Program-made: the position numbers and the translations under genes
In this document: positions 36,252 through 45,113 of the stretch, one piece after another
How the letters are laid out: each line of letters begins with the position of its first letter
Position numbering within the stretch: the stretch's first letter is position 1
The notes under the pieces: generated by a model
What the model was told of the DNA's origin: nothing
Seen by the model: the letters and a program-made list of their open reading frames with translations, nothing else
The model's database searches: none
Assembly (NCBI RefSeq): GCF_013019105.1
Contig: NZ_BLTE01000005.1
Coordinates: 62,001-126,000 of the forward strand
Direction: 5' to 3'
DNA length: 64,000 nucleotides
Origin: Fundidesulfovibrio magnetotacticus
GTDB taxonomy: Bacteria > Desulfobacterota > Desulfovibrionia > Desulfovibrionales > Desulfovibrionaceae

Positions 36252-37559
36252 ATGACCGGGCTTTCGCTGCACTCGCTCAAGGTACTCATCGTGGAAGACG
36301 ACGCGCCCTCGCGCGTCGCCCTGACGCTAGTGCTCGAGAACCGCGTGGCCCGCATCTTCCAGGCCGACAACGGCCAATGCGGCCTGGACATCTGGCGCGA
36401 GCACGCCCCCCACGTGATCGTCACCGACCTGCGCATGCCCTGCCTGGACGGCCTGGGCATGATCCGGGAAATCCGCGGCAACGGCGGCGACCCCTTCGTC
36501 ATCGTGGCCTCCGCTTTCGGCGCGGAAGAGTCCTACCTGGACGCCATCGAACTGGGGGTGAATCTCTTCATCAAGAAGCCCTACAACGCCGAGGACATCT
36601 TCGCCGGGCTCGAACGCGCCGCCAGGACCCTCTCCAAGCGCGGCCGCGACGCCTACCGGCAGGCCATGGCGGGGGGCCTGCTCTCCCACGTGCCCAACTG
36701 CCATCTGCTCACCGACGGAGAGCGCATCTTCTACTTCAACGACCCCCAGGCCATCCTCCCCCGCTCGGCCCAGGAAGGGCAGGACCTGGGCGCGTGGCTG
36801 CGCGCGAACTTCACCCTGGCCCTGCGCCACGGCATGGCCCAGTCCTCATTGCCCCAGGGCATCGGCGCATGGCTCGAGCGCCACACCGGGCGCGAGTTCA
36901 TCCTGGCGGGCATCGGCCAGGAGCGCGGCGGCAAGCCCGCGCGCTTCCTCCTGCGCCTGGACCGCGTGCGCATGGACGGCGGCGACCTCCACCTGCTCAC
37001 CTTCACCGACATCTCGCGCATCGAGCACGAACGGGTTCGCTTCTTCCAACTGGCCGGACGCGACCACCTCACCGGCGTGGGCAACCGCCAGGCCTTCGAG
37101 GCGGAGTTGGCCAAGGAGATCGGCCGGGCCAAGCGCTACGGTTCGGAGCTGTGCCTGCTCATGCTGGACATCGACGACTTCAAGGCCGTCAACGACAACT
37201 TCGGCCACCAGACCGGAGACACCGTGCTGGTGGCCCTGGCCCGGACGGTCTGCGCCGGGGTGCGCGTCACCGACGTGGTGTGCCGCTACGGGGGCGAGGA
37301 ATTCATGGTGATCATGCCCCAGACCACGCTCCAGGGGGCCTTCACCTGCGGGCGCAAGCTGGCCAAAACCCTGGCCTGCCAGGATTTCGGCGTGGGCAGG
37401 CCCGTCACCGCGAGCCTGGGCGTGGCCCAGTTCAACCCCTCGGAGAGCGCCGAGGCCCTGGTGCGCCGGGTGGACATGGCCCTCTACGAGGCCAAAAAGG
37501 CCGGGAAGAACCGCGTCACCGTGGCCGGAGACGCCGCCTGCACCTTACAGGATTCCTGA
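36252..37559 (+). CDS. Response regulator with C-terminal GGDEF domain
   Basis: 435 residues. Receiver domain 1-125 with the acidic pair Asp16-Asp17, phosphoacceptor Asp59 (HVIVTDLRMPCLDG) and Lys109 (LFIKKPYNAED). A middle region (about 130-260) looks PAS-like (RIFYFNDPQAILP, FLLRLDRVRMDGGDLHLLTF). The GGDEF domain is C-terminal with active site YGGEEF, preceded by RVTD as a possible inhibitory RxxD site. A phosphorylation-controlled diguanylate cyclase is expected. No histidine kinase gene is adjacent. The Shine-Dalgarno is weak. Confidence 0.93.
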   Translation: MTGLSLHSLKVLIVEDDAPSRVALTLVLENRVARIFQADNGQCGLDIWREHAPHVIVTDLRMPCLDGLGMIREIRGNGGDPFVIVASAFGAEESYLDAIELGVNLFIKKPYNAEDIFAGLERAARTLSKRGRDAYRQAMAGGLLSHVPNCHLLTDGERIFYFNDPQAILPRSAQEGQDLGAWLRANFTLALRHGMAQSSLPQGIGAWLERHTGREFILAGIGQERGGKPARFLLRLDRVRMDGGDLHLLTFTDISRIEHERVRFFQLAGRDHLTGVGNRQAFEAELAKEIGRAKRYGSELCLLMLDIDDFKAVNDNFGHQTGDTVLVALARTVCAGVRVTDVVCRYGGEEFMVIMPQTTLQGAFTCGRKLAKTLACQDFGVGRPVTASLGVAQFNPSESAEALVRRVDMALYEAKKAGKNRVTVAGDAACTLQDS

Positions 37560-37622
37560 TATCCCCCGGGAACGACAGCACTCGCCCCTGCCCCGCAACG
37601 CCGCGTCCGCACGGGCGCAACG

Positions 37623-38561
37623 CTAGCGCAGGGCCAGACCGGCCAGAAGCGTGGCCAGAAGCGCCACGGGGAACCAACTGGACCGGTTGAAGAGCAGCGA
37701 GGCCGACTCCCGCGACTGTTCCCTCGCCAGGCCCAGGGCGGGCAGCACCAGCAGCCAGGCCGCCGTCCCCACGCCCAGGGCGGCCAGCCACCAGGGCATG
37801 CCCATGGGGGAGAGCCACAGCACCAGGCCCGCCAGGGCCGTGGAAGCCGAAAGCGTCCACACGCTCACCCGCGCGGCGCGCTCCAGCCCAAGGCTCACGC
37901 AGAGGGTGCGCGCCCCCTGGGCGCGGTCCAGTTCCAGGTCGAACCAGTCGGCCGGGATGTTCTGGCCGCCGATCTCCCAGCAGAAGGTCATGACGAAGAT
38001 CGCAACGGGAATCCAGAGCGGCGCGTGCGGGGCCACGGCCAGCACGGCCGCCGCGCCCCCCAGGGACTTGACCACCCCGTTCACCAGGGCGCGCAGGTGC
38101 GTCACCTTGAGCAGGCCGCAATAGACCACCTCCAGCGCCACGCCGACCAGCAACAGCCACGCGCACGCCGGGTTGAGCGCCCACGCCCCGGCCAGTGCGG
38201 CCACGGCCCAGATGCCCGTCCAGGCCAGGCCCTGCCTCCAGGTGAGCAGGCCCATGGCCAGGGGATGGCGGGCGAAGGCCGCGTCCAGATAGCCCGAGGT
38301 GTCGGGCGGTCCGGCCAGATGGTTGGCGCGGTCGGTGCGGTAGTCGGCCAGGTCGTTGACGGCGTAGACGGCGGTGTAGCCTGCGAACACCGTGATGAGC
38401 CCCAGCAGGCTCGTGCCCGGGGGCGGAAAGGCGCCCAGGCAGGCCAGCGCGGCGGCGACCGGCATGGCCATGTCCATGAGCCCGTGGGGCGTGCGCGAGA
38501 GCGCGAGAAACGGCTTGAGACGCGTGAAGACCCCGGCGGCGGGGGCCGAAGGCAAAGGCAT
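37623..38561 (-). CDS. UbiA family prenyltransferase
   Basis: 312 residues, about eight membrane helices. The first Asp-rich motif is at 69-77 (NDLADYRTD) and a second, variant one lies in NIPADWFDLELDRAQGARTL. UbiA enzymes transfer prenyl chains to aromatic acceptors in quinone or heme pathways, and some act in lipid synthesis. It ends a tight operon with a methyltransferase, cydA and cydB, 16 bp after cydB, with AAGGAG before the ATG. This suggests a role in making a quinone or cofactor for the oxidase. The substrate cannot be read from the sequence. Confidence 0.85.
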   Translation of the reverse strand: MPLPSAPAAGVFTRLKPFLALSRTPHGLMDMAMPVAAALACLGAFPPPGTSLLGLITVFAGYTAVYAVNDLADYRTDRANHLAGPPDTSGYLDAAFARHPLAMGLLTWRQGLAWTGIWAVAALAGAWALNPACAWLLLVGVALEVVYCGLLKVTHLRALVNGVVKSLGGAAAVLAVAPHAPLWIPVAIFVMTFCWEIGGQNIPADWFDLELDRAQGARTLCVSLGLERAARVSVWTLSASTALAGLVLWLSPMGMPWWLAALGVGTAAWLLVLPALGLAREQSRESASLLFNRSSWFPVALLATLLAGLALR

Positions 38562-38577
38562 GGAGGCTCCTTGGGCC

Positions 38578-39534
38578 TTAGTGGTGCAACTCGTGGTCCT
38601 GGTAGGCCCCCTGGCCCCGGAAGACCCTGTACTGGTAGATGGTGTAGACGACGATCACGGGGGTGACCACGGCGAAGCCGATGAGCATGATGCGCAGCGA
38701 TCCGGCGGCGGCCGAGGCCGAAAGCGGCGTGAGGCCCGGCGGGGCGAACTCCGGGCGCATGGCCCAGAGCCAGCCCACCAGGAAGAGCAGCACGCCGGTC
38801 CACGTCCAGCCCCAGAACGGGCCGATCCCCGAGGCCCGCACGGCGCGCAGCAGGCACCAAAGGCCCGCCGCCCACACCGCCATGCCCGCCAGCCCCGAAA
38901 CCGGGACAACGAAGGCCATGGTCAGCTGCAGGGCCACCGCGCCCAGGGCCAGCCGGAGCACGTCGTCGGGCTTGGCGAGGTGGGCGAGCGAGGCCCTGGA
39001 AAGCCAGGCCGCGCCCAGCAGCGAGACCACGCAGGCCATGGCCCCCGCCCCGGCGACGGCCCCCAGACCCAGCCAGGCGAAGGGTTTGAGGAAGCGCACA
39101 TGCCCTTCCATGGGCAGTCCCTGCATCACCGCGCCCAGCATGGCCCCCTCGGCCAGGGCCACCAGGAGACTGCCGTAGCCGAACAGGTTGGACCAGAAGC
39201 GCTTGTTTGCCCCCTCCGCGTGGTATTCCAGGCCGATGCCCCGGGCCATGAGCCCCAGGAGCAGCAACCCGGCGGGCAGGTAGAGCGACGACAGGAGCAT
39301 CCCGTAAGCCTTGGGGAAGGCCCCGAAAAGCACGCCGCCCGCCACCACGAGCCAGGTCTGGTTGGCGTGCCAGACGCCCTCGATGGAGGCCATCATGGAG
39401 GCGCGGGCGTCCTCGTCGGGCTCGCGCAGGCAGAGGATGCCCACGCCCAGGTCGAATCCGTCCAGGATCACCGTCGCGGCCAGGGCCAGGGCCAGGAGCC
39501 AGAGCCAGAGTTCGGCGTAGAGGGCGTGGTCCAT
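38578..39534 (-). CDS. cydB: Cytochrome bd-type quinol oxidase subunit II
   Basis: 318 residues, starting 2 bp after the cydA stop. Recognised from LALAATVILDGFDLGVGILC near the start, followed by SIEGVWHANQTWLVVAGGVLFGAFPKAYG, the conserved CydB segment, and about eight membrane helices. Subunit II is structural, pairing with the heme-bearing subunit I in the inner membrane. It is on the short side for CydB (about 330-380), as in the GRQPW-type oxidases. Confidence 0.95.
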   Translation of the reverse strand: MDHALYAELWLWLLALALAATVILDGFDLGVGILCLREPDEDARASMMASIEGVWHANQTWLVVAGGVLFGAFPKAYGMLLSSLYLPAGLLLLGLMARGIGLEYHAEGANKRFWSNLFGYGSLLVALAEGAMLGAVMQGLPMEGHVRFLKPFAWLGLGAVAGAGAMACVVSLLGAAWLSRASLAHLAKPDDVLRLALGAVALQLTMAFVVPVSGLAGMAVWAAGLWCLLRAVRASGIGPFWGWTWTGVLLFLVGWLWAMRPEFAPPGLTPLSASAAAGSLRIMLIGFAVVTPVIVVYTIYQYRVFRGQGAYQDHELHH

Positions 39535-39536
39535 GG

Positions 39537-40916
39537 TCAGGCTCCCTTGCGCGCGGCCGCGGGCGGTTGCAGCGTGAGGTCCGGCCCCTTGGCCAGGATC
39601 TTGCCGAAGAACCAAAGGGCCATGAGCGGCAGGATGGTGTAGACCGCTCCGTACATGGCCAGGGAGGTCCACACGGCCTCGGCAGGCAGGATGGACGCCC
39701 CGTCGGAGGTGCGCAGCAGGCCATGGATCACCCAGGGCTGGCGGCCCACCTCGCGGGTGGCCCAGCCCATCTCCGTGGCCACGTAGCCCAGGGGGGCCAT
39801 GGCCATCCAGGCCCCCAGCAGCAGCTTGCGGCGCGGCGCGCCGTCCGGCGCGAGCAGCCCCTTGCGCCAGGCCCAGACCGTGACCAGGGCCAGGGCCACC
39901 ATGGCGAAGCCGATGCCCACCATGGCCCTGAAGGCATAGAAGGGGATGACGATGGGCGGCCGGTCCTCCTTGGGGAAGTCCTTGAGCCCGGGCACTGTCC
40001 CGGTGGGCGTGTGGGTGATGAGCAGCGAGAGCACGTAGGGCACGCGGATCTCGAAGGCGTTGCGCTCGTTCTCGGGGTCGGGCCAGGCGACGATGTTCCA
40101 GGACGCGCCCTCTCCCGGCTTGTTGGTCTCCCAATGGGACTCGATGGCCGCCACCTTGGCGGGCTGGAGCTTGCCGATGTGCACGCCGGAGGTGTCGCCC
40201 ACAAGGGCCTGGAGGGGGGCCACGACCAGTACCATGGCGGCGGCCAGACTGAAGGAGCGCAGGAAGAAGGCCGTGTGGCGTCCGCGCCAGATGTAGAAGG
40301 CGCTTACGCCGCCCGCCAGGAAGAGGCTGGTCTGGAGGCAGGCCAGCCACATGTGGCTGAAGGAGATCACGGTGTCGGGGTTGAACACGGCGGCCCAGAA
40401 GTCTTCCAACTGGAACACGCCGTCCACGAAGCGGCCCCCGGCCGGGGTCTGCATCCAGGAGTTGGCGGCCATGATCCAGAAGGCCGAGAGCGAGGCCGCG
40501 AAGCACACGAGCACCGTGGAGAGGAAGTGCGCCCAGGGGCCCACGCGCTTCCAGCCGAAGAGCATGATGGAGAGGAACGCCGACTCCAGCATGAAGGCCA
40601 TGGCCCCCTCGAAGGAGAGCACCTGCCCGAAGAAGTTGCCCGCCGCCACGGAGAAGGGCGCCCAGTTGGTGCCGAACTGGAACTCCAGGGGGATGCCGCT
40701 GACCACGCCCACCGCGAAGCCCACGGCGAAGATGCGAGCCCAGAAACGGCAATGGCGGTAGTAGTCCGGGTCGCCGGTCCCGAGCCAGAGCGCCTCCAGG
40801 GCCACCAGGAACACCGAGAGGCCGATGGTGGTGAGCGGCCAGAGGATGTGGAACATGGTCGTGGCCGCGAACTGAAGGCGGGAGAGGAACACCGGGTCGG
40901 ACAGGGCGTCGGTCAT
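39537..40916 (-). CDS. cydA: Cytochrome bd-type quinol oxidase subunit I, short Q-loop type
   Basis: 459 residues. Heme-related residues of the family are visible: His23 (TTMFHILWPLTTIGLS), the glutamates in SFEGAMAFMLESAF, His in FSHMWLACLQTSLF, and the GRQPW motif (TREVGRQPWVIHGLLRT). The Q-loop is short, as in cyanide-insensitive oxidases. The enzyme reduces oxygen with quinol, and in sulfate reducers such oxidases protect against oxygen. The ATG overlaps the methyltransferase stop by 4 bp, so the four-gene operon is translationally coupled. Confidence 0.95.
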   Translation of the reverse strand: MTDALSDPVFLSRLQFAATTMFHILWPLTTIGLSVFLVALEALWLGTGDPDYYRHCRFWARIFAVGFAVGVVSGIPLEFQFGTNWAPFSVAAGNFFGQVLSFEGAMAFMLESAFLSIMLFGWKRVGPWAHFLSTVLVCFAASLSAFWIMAANSWMQTPAGGRFVDGVFQLEDFWAAVFNPDTVISFSHMWLACLQTSLFLAGGVSAFYIWRGRHTAFFLRSFSLAAAMVLVVAPLQALVGDTSGVHIGKLQPAKVAAIESHWETNKPGEGASWNIVAWPDPENERNAFEIRVPYVLSLLITHTPTGTVPGLKDFPKEDRPPIVIPFYAFRAMVGIGFAMVALALVTVWAWRKGLLAPDGAPRRKLLLGAWMAMAPLGYVATEMGWATREVGRQPWVIHGLLRTSDGASILPAEAVWTSLAMYGAVYTILPLMALWFFGKILAKGPDLTLQPPAAARKGA

Positions 40917-41506
40917 GCGTCCTCCTTTTTGACGGCCACGCCGAGCATGGTCAGGCGCGATTCGTGGTAGCCCGGCAGGAGCGCAAGGCCCAGCCGGTCC
41001 AGCTCCGCCTTGAACTCGGGGGCGCGGAAGCGGTCGTGGACGGGGTGGGCCACCACGTGCCGCCAGAAGGGGCTGGCGTAGAGGTCGGGAAAAATCTCCT
41101 CGATGTAGAAGGCCCCGCCCGGACGCAGCACGCGGGCCACTTCGCCCAGGCCGGCGCGCCAGTCTTCCAAGTGGTGGACGATGCCGAAGTTCACCACGGC
41201 GTCGAAGCTGGCGTCTTCCCAGGGCAGGCGTTGGGCGTCGCCCTCCACCACGGTGGCGATGGTGCCCGCCAGGCGCTTGCGGGCCAGGCGCAGCATGTCC
41301 GGGTCCGGGTCCAGGGCCGTGAGGGAGCGGGGCCGGAAGTGATCCAGGATGAGCCTGGCCCCGGCGCCGTTGCCGCAGCCGATCTCCAGCACGTCGGAGC
41401 CTTGAGTGGGCCTGCGCATGCCCAGCCACTGCCGGACCTGCCGGGCCTGGAGGAAGCGGCGCACGGGGGAGTTGCAGAAGAAGCGTTCCGGCCAGTTGAC
41501 GAACAT
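40913..41506 (-). CDS. SAM-dependent class I methyltransferase
   Basis: 197 residues from the ATG at 41506; starts at 41551 or 41575 are possible and none has a clear ribosome binding site. The SAM-binding motif is DVLEIGCGNGAGARLILDHF, followed by LTALDPDPDMLRLAR, EGDAQRLPWEDASFDAVVNF and EVARVLRPGGAFYIEEIF, the Methyltransf_11 order. The target is unknown. It leads the cydA-cydB-ubiA operon, so methylation of a quinone or a lipid-linked compound is an attractive but unproven role. Confidence 0.85.
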   Translation of the reverse strand: MFVNWPERFFCNSPVRRFLQARQVRQWLGMRRPTQGSDVLEIGCGNGAGARLILDHFRPRSLTALDPDPDMLRLARKRLAGTIATVVEGDAQRLPWEDASFDAVVNFGIVHHLEDWRAGLGEVARVLRPGGAFYIEEIFPDLYASPFWRHVVAHPVHDRFRAPEFKAELDRLGLALLPGYHESRLTMLGVAVKKEDA

Positions 41507-41600
41507 AGGCGATATCCGAAGGTTAGGGGTGCTGAGGGTCCCACCTTCCATGACCCGCCCGGGGGGTGGTGTCAAGGCCGGAGAAGGCGCGCCGCCGCTT

Positions 41601-43846
41601 TCAGCGCGGGGGAAACGACACCGTGAAGCGCGTTCCCTGCCCCGTTTCGACCTTCAGCGTCCCGCGCAGCTGCTCCACCAGGGCCTGCACCAGGGTGAAC
41701 CCCAGGGTGCGCGCGCCCCGGATGTCGAAGTCGTGCTCCAGGCCCCTGCCGTTGTCCTCCACCACGAGCCGGGCGAGCCCTTCGCGAATGGAGAGGCGCA
41801 CGGCCAACTCGCCGGACGCGGTTTCCGGGAAGGCGTGCTTGCAGGCGTTGGTGACCAGCTCGCTCAGCAGCAGCCCGCAGGGGATGGCCGCGTCGATGCC
41901 CAGAAACGTGGGCTCCACCTCCAGGCGCAGGACGAGGGGCGTGTCGTCGCGCGCGTGTCGCGGGTCAGCTCGCCCGCCAGGATTTCCACGTAGCTGGCCA
42001 TGTCGATGCCCGAGAGGTCGCCGGAGCGGTAGAGCTGTTCGTGCACCAGGGCCATGGAGCGGATGCGCCCGCTGACGTTGCGGGCCATCTCTGCGGCCCC
42101 CGGGGCGTCGAAGCCCTCGAACTGGAGGTTCACCAGGCTCGTCACCAGTTGGAGGTTGTTCTTCACGCGATGGTGCACCTCACGCAGCAGCAGTTCCTTT
42201 TCTTCCAGGTTGCGCACCAGTTCCCGGCGCGATTGCCGCTGCGCGGTGACGTCGCGGAAGATGCCCTGGGCGATGCGGCGCTTGCCGGTGTCGGCCACGG
42301 TGGCGGAAAGCTCCACGGGAATGCGCCTGCCTGATGCCGTCTCCACCTCGGCGTCGGGCAGATCCACGGAGCCTTGCTCCACGAAATCCCGGAACGCCGC
42401 GCGGTATTGTCCGGCCCTGTCCGTGGGATGCAGCCGGGCCTGGGGCAGTCCGATCAGCTCCTTCCGGGAGCGTTCAAAAAGTCGTTCCGCCGCAATGTTG
42501 CAGTCCACCACGAGGCCGGTTTCCGCGTCGGCCCAGACGATGGCGTCGGTGTTGTTCTCGAAGATGAGGCGGAATTCGGCCTCGCGCTCGGCCAGGGCCG
42601 ACCTGGTGTGCTCCAGGGCCGTGAGATCGGTGCCGATGCCGATCAGGTAGGATTCGCCCTCCAGCTCCAGCGAAACGGCGGTGAGGTAGAAGGGCCTGGA
42701 CGTGCCGTCCTTCATCACAAGTCGCGTTTCCAGCTCGGCCGCACCCTGGGAACGCACGAGCTTCCAGGCGTCCTCCGCCTTGGCCAGCTCATCCGGCAGG
42801 CCCCGGAACCAGTCCTCCAGGCGCATGTCCGCGAGTTCCCCGGGGCCGTAGCCCGTGGCCTCCTCCGTCCGGCTGTTCCAGTAGAACAGGCGTCCGTCGC
42901 TGGAATAGAGGTATAAAAGTCCCGGCACGCTGTTGACGAGCGCATCGCTGAAGGCCTTCTCCTGGCGAAGGGCTTCCTCGGCGCGGCGTCGTTCGGTGAT
43001 GTCGATGAACATTCCGAAGACACCCCCGAACGCCCCGGCCTCGCCCATGAGGGCGGTGGCCGACACCAGGAACCACAGCCCGGTCCCGTCGGGGCGGCGC
43101 AGGCGCAACTCGTAGCGGTCGTTGACCCCCCGGGCGCGCTCCCGCATTTTCGCGCGGGCCAACGGCAGGTCTTCCGGGAAAACGAAATCGAAGTAGCTTC
43201 TGCCGAGCATGTCCTCGGCCGCGACCCCCAGCAGCCCGGCCATCTTGCCGTTCACATGCACGGTGCGCAGGTCCGCGTCGAGCTGCCAGATGCCCTCCCC
43301 CGCTGTCTCCACCAGCATGGCCAGACGCCTCTCGCTGGCGCGCAGGGCATCCTCCATGCGCCTGCGCTCCGTGACGTCGCGCACCACGGCCAGAGCATGC
43401 CACTCGCCGTCCATGTCCACGGCGGCCACGGTGAGCTCCACGGAGAGCGCCCCGCCGTCCCTGCGCCGGGCCTCCAGCTCCAGAACGCGGCCCAGGGCCG
43501 GCCCCTGGCCCGTCTCCCGGAAGCGGACCGCATGCTCCAGGTAGCGCCCCACGGACTCGGACGGCGCGAGCAGCCCATGCACGTCGCGCCCGAGCACCTC
43601 GTCCGCGCGCCAGCCGAACATGCGCTCGGCCGCCTTGTTCCAGCAGGTCGCGCGTCCCGAGGCATCCATCATCACGATGGCGTCCAGGGCGTTGGCGGTG
43701 ACGGCCTCCAGCCTCTTGGCGGCCAGGGCGTGCCGGGCCGCCTCCCGCCGGGATTCCGCAAGTTCCTCTTCAAGTCGTCGAACCTGAGACTCCAAATCCA
43801 CGCAACATCCTACAAAACCGTCCACCTGTTCCATATCGATTGCCAT
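41601..43846 (-). pseudogene. Multi-PAS sensor histidine kinase, frameshifted before the ATPase domain
   Basis: From the ATG at 43846 the frame holds an N-terminal coiled coil and four PAS-type domains (first ANALDAIVMMDASGRATCWN), then a HisKA_2 phosphoacceptor block (LLREVHHRVKNNLQLVTSLV). At about 41960 the frame is lost in a CG run (ACGCGCGCGACGACACG) and ends at 41864 with an out-of-frame Trp/Pro/Ser tail. The HATPase domain continues in another frame to 41601: LLLSELVTNACKHAFPETA and VVEDNGRGL. Removing two bases (CG) restores one protein. No signal peptide or membrane helix, so a cytosolic sensor. True mutation, phase variation and sequencing error are all possible. Confidence 0.8.
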
Positions 43847-44170
43847 TGCCCTGCTTCTGAGTTGACCGGAAGCGCACAACTCACTGCTTCACTCCATATG
43901 GTTTTGTACATTGGAACAATTCTATTCTGGAGGGCGATCCGGCGCAACACCAATGAACGACGCCCACAAGCCCTGACGGACAACAACTCGAAACGCCTGA
44001 ACATAATTTTGCGAGAAGCCCGGCGTTTTCGCTACAACGACCGGGACCCCATGGCGCAAAAGGCAGGGCATCGCGTCACGCGCCAAGGGCGCATGCACGC
44101 GTCGTTGTGACAAATCGATGGGTCAGCTGACGACGTGGTTTGTCTGCGGGGACGGCCGTTGAGCGCGACG

Positions 44171-44869
44171 CTACGCGGGGCGCACGCCCGAGTGGATGCG
44201 CGCGATGCCCCCCGTGAGGGGCGTCTGGTCCACGTCGGCGAACCCCGCGTCGCGGATCTCGGCGGCGAAGGTCTGGTGGTCCGGGAAGGCGTGCACCGAT
44301 TCCATGAGGTAGGAGTAGGCGTAGTCCGTGCGTGAGAGCCAGTTGCCGAAGGGGGGCAGCACGCGGTCGAAATAGAAGCGGTAAAGGCCGCGCAACAGGG
44401 CGTTGTCGGGCAGGGAGAACTCCAGCACCAGGAGACGCCCGCCGGGCTTGAGCACCCGGAAGAACTCGCCCAGGGCAGCGGCGCGCTCCTGCACGTTGCG
44501 AATGCCGAAGGCGATGGTCACGGCGTCCACGCTGGCGTCGCGCAGGGGCAGGCGGCGGGCGTCCCCGGCGGCCAGACGCACCCGGCCGCGCGGCTCGCGC
44601 CGGGCCAGCTTGGCGTGGCCAACGCGCAGCATGGCCGGGGTGAAGTCGATGCCCACCACCCGGGACAGGGGGCGCTGGCGCACGATCTCCAGGGACACCT
44701 CGGCCGTGCCCGCCGCCACGTCGGCCACCGTGATGGGCCGGTCCGCGGGAAGCATCCGGGCCAGACGCTTGCGCCAGAGCACGTCGATGCGCAGCGAGAG
44801 CACGCTGTTTTGCATGTCGTAGCCGCCCGCAATGGTGTCGAACATTCGCCGCACTTCGAAATCGCGCAT
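44171..44869 (-). CDS. ubiE: Demethylmenaquinone/ubiquinone methyltransferase, UbiE/MenG family
   Basis: 232 residues from the ATG at 44869, where family similarity begins (FEVRRMFDTIAGGYDMQNSV); the open frame upstream runs through a repeat. SAM-binding block ITVADVAAGTAEVSLEIVR, then VVGIDFTPAMLRVGHAKL, FGIRNVQERAAALGEFFRVL and KPGGRLLVLEFSLP, the last of which is diagnostic for UbiE. It methylates the quinone ring as the last step; in an anaerobe with menaquinone it should be MenG. Possible pathway partner: the UbiA-like gene at 37623. Confidence 0.92.
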   Translation of the reverse strand: MRDFEVRRMFDTIAGGYDMQNSVLSLRIDVLWRKRLARMLPADRPITVADVAAGTAEVSLEIVRQRPLSRVVGIDFTPAMLRVGHAKLARREPRGRVRLAAGDARRLPLRDASVDAVTIAFGIRNVQERAAALGEFFRVLKPGGRLLVLEFSLPDNALLRGLYRFYFDRVLPPFGNWLSRTDYAYSYLMESVHAFPDHQTFAAEIRDAGFADVDQTPLTGGIARIHSGVRPA

Positions 44870-44910
44870 GGAAGAGGCCTCCAGCAGAGAGGTGACGAAG
44901 GCGGAAGATG

Positions 44911-45113
44911 CCTCCGGCGGCCAGAGAGGAAACTTTTTGAAAAAAGTTTCCTCTCTGGACTCTCCTTCAAAAACTTTCAAGGAGCTTCGCGTCCCCCGCC
45001 GCAACGGTTGCGGCGAAACCCGCGAAGCAATTGCCGGGTCCAGGGGGGGCTCCCCCCTGGCGGGTGCGGGGCAGCGCCCTGCCGGGGTCCGGGGCGGAGC
45101 CCCGGGGTGGCCG
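44911..45113. repeat. Modular hairpin repeat region
   Basis: Contains an 18-bp perfect inverted repeat (44921-44938 / 44941-44958) beginning CCAGAGAGGAAAC, then CCCGCGAAGCAATTGCCGGG, CAGGGGGG-type, GCAGCGCCCTGC and GGGGCGGAGCCCC hairpins. The module CCCGCGAAGCAATTG and the following hairpins recur in inverted orientation at 63548-63704. No gene. It lies between rimO and ubiE. Confidence 0.7.
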
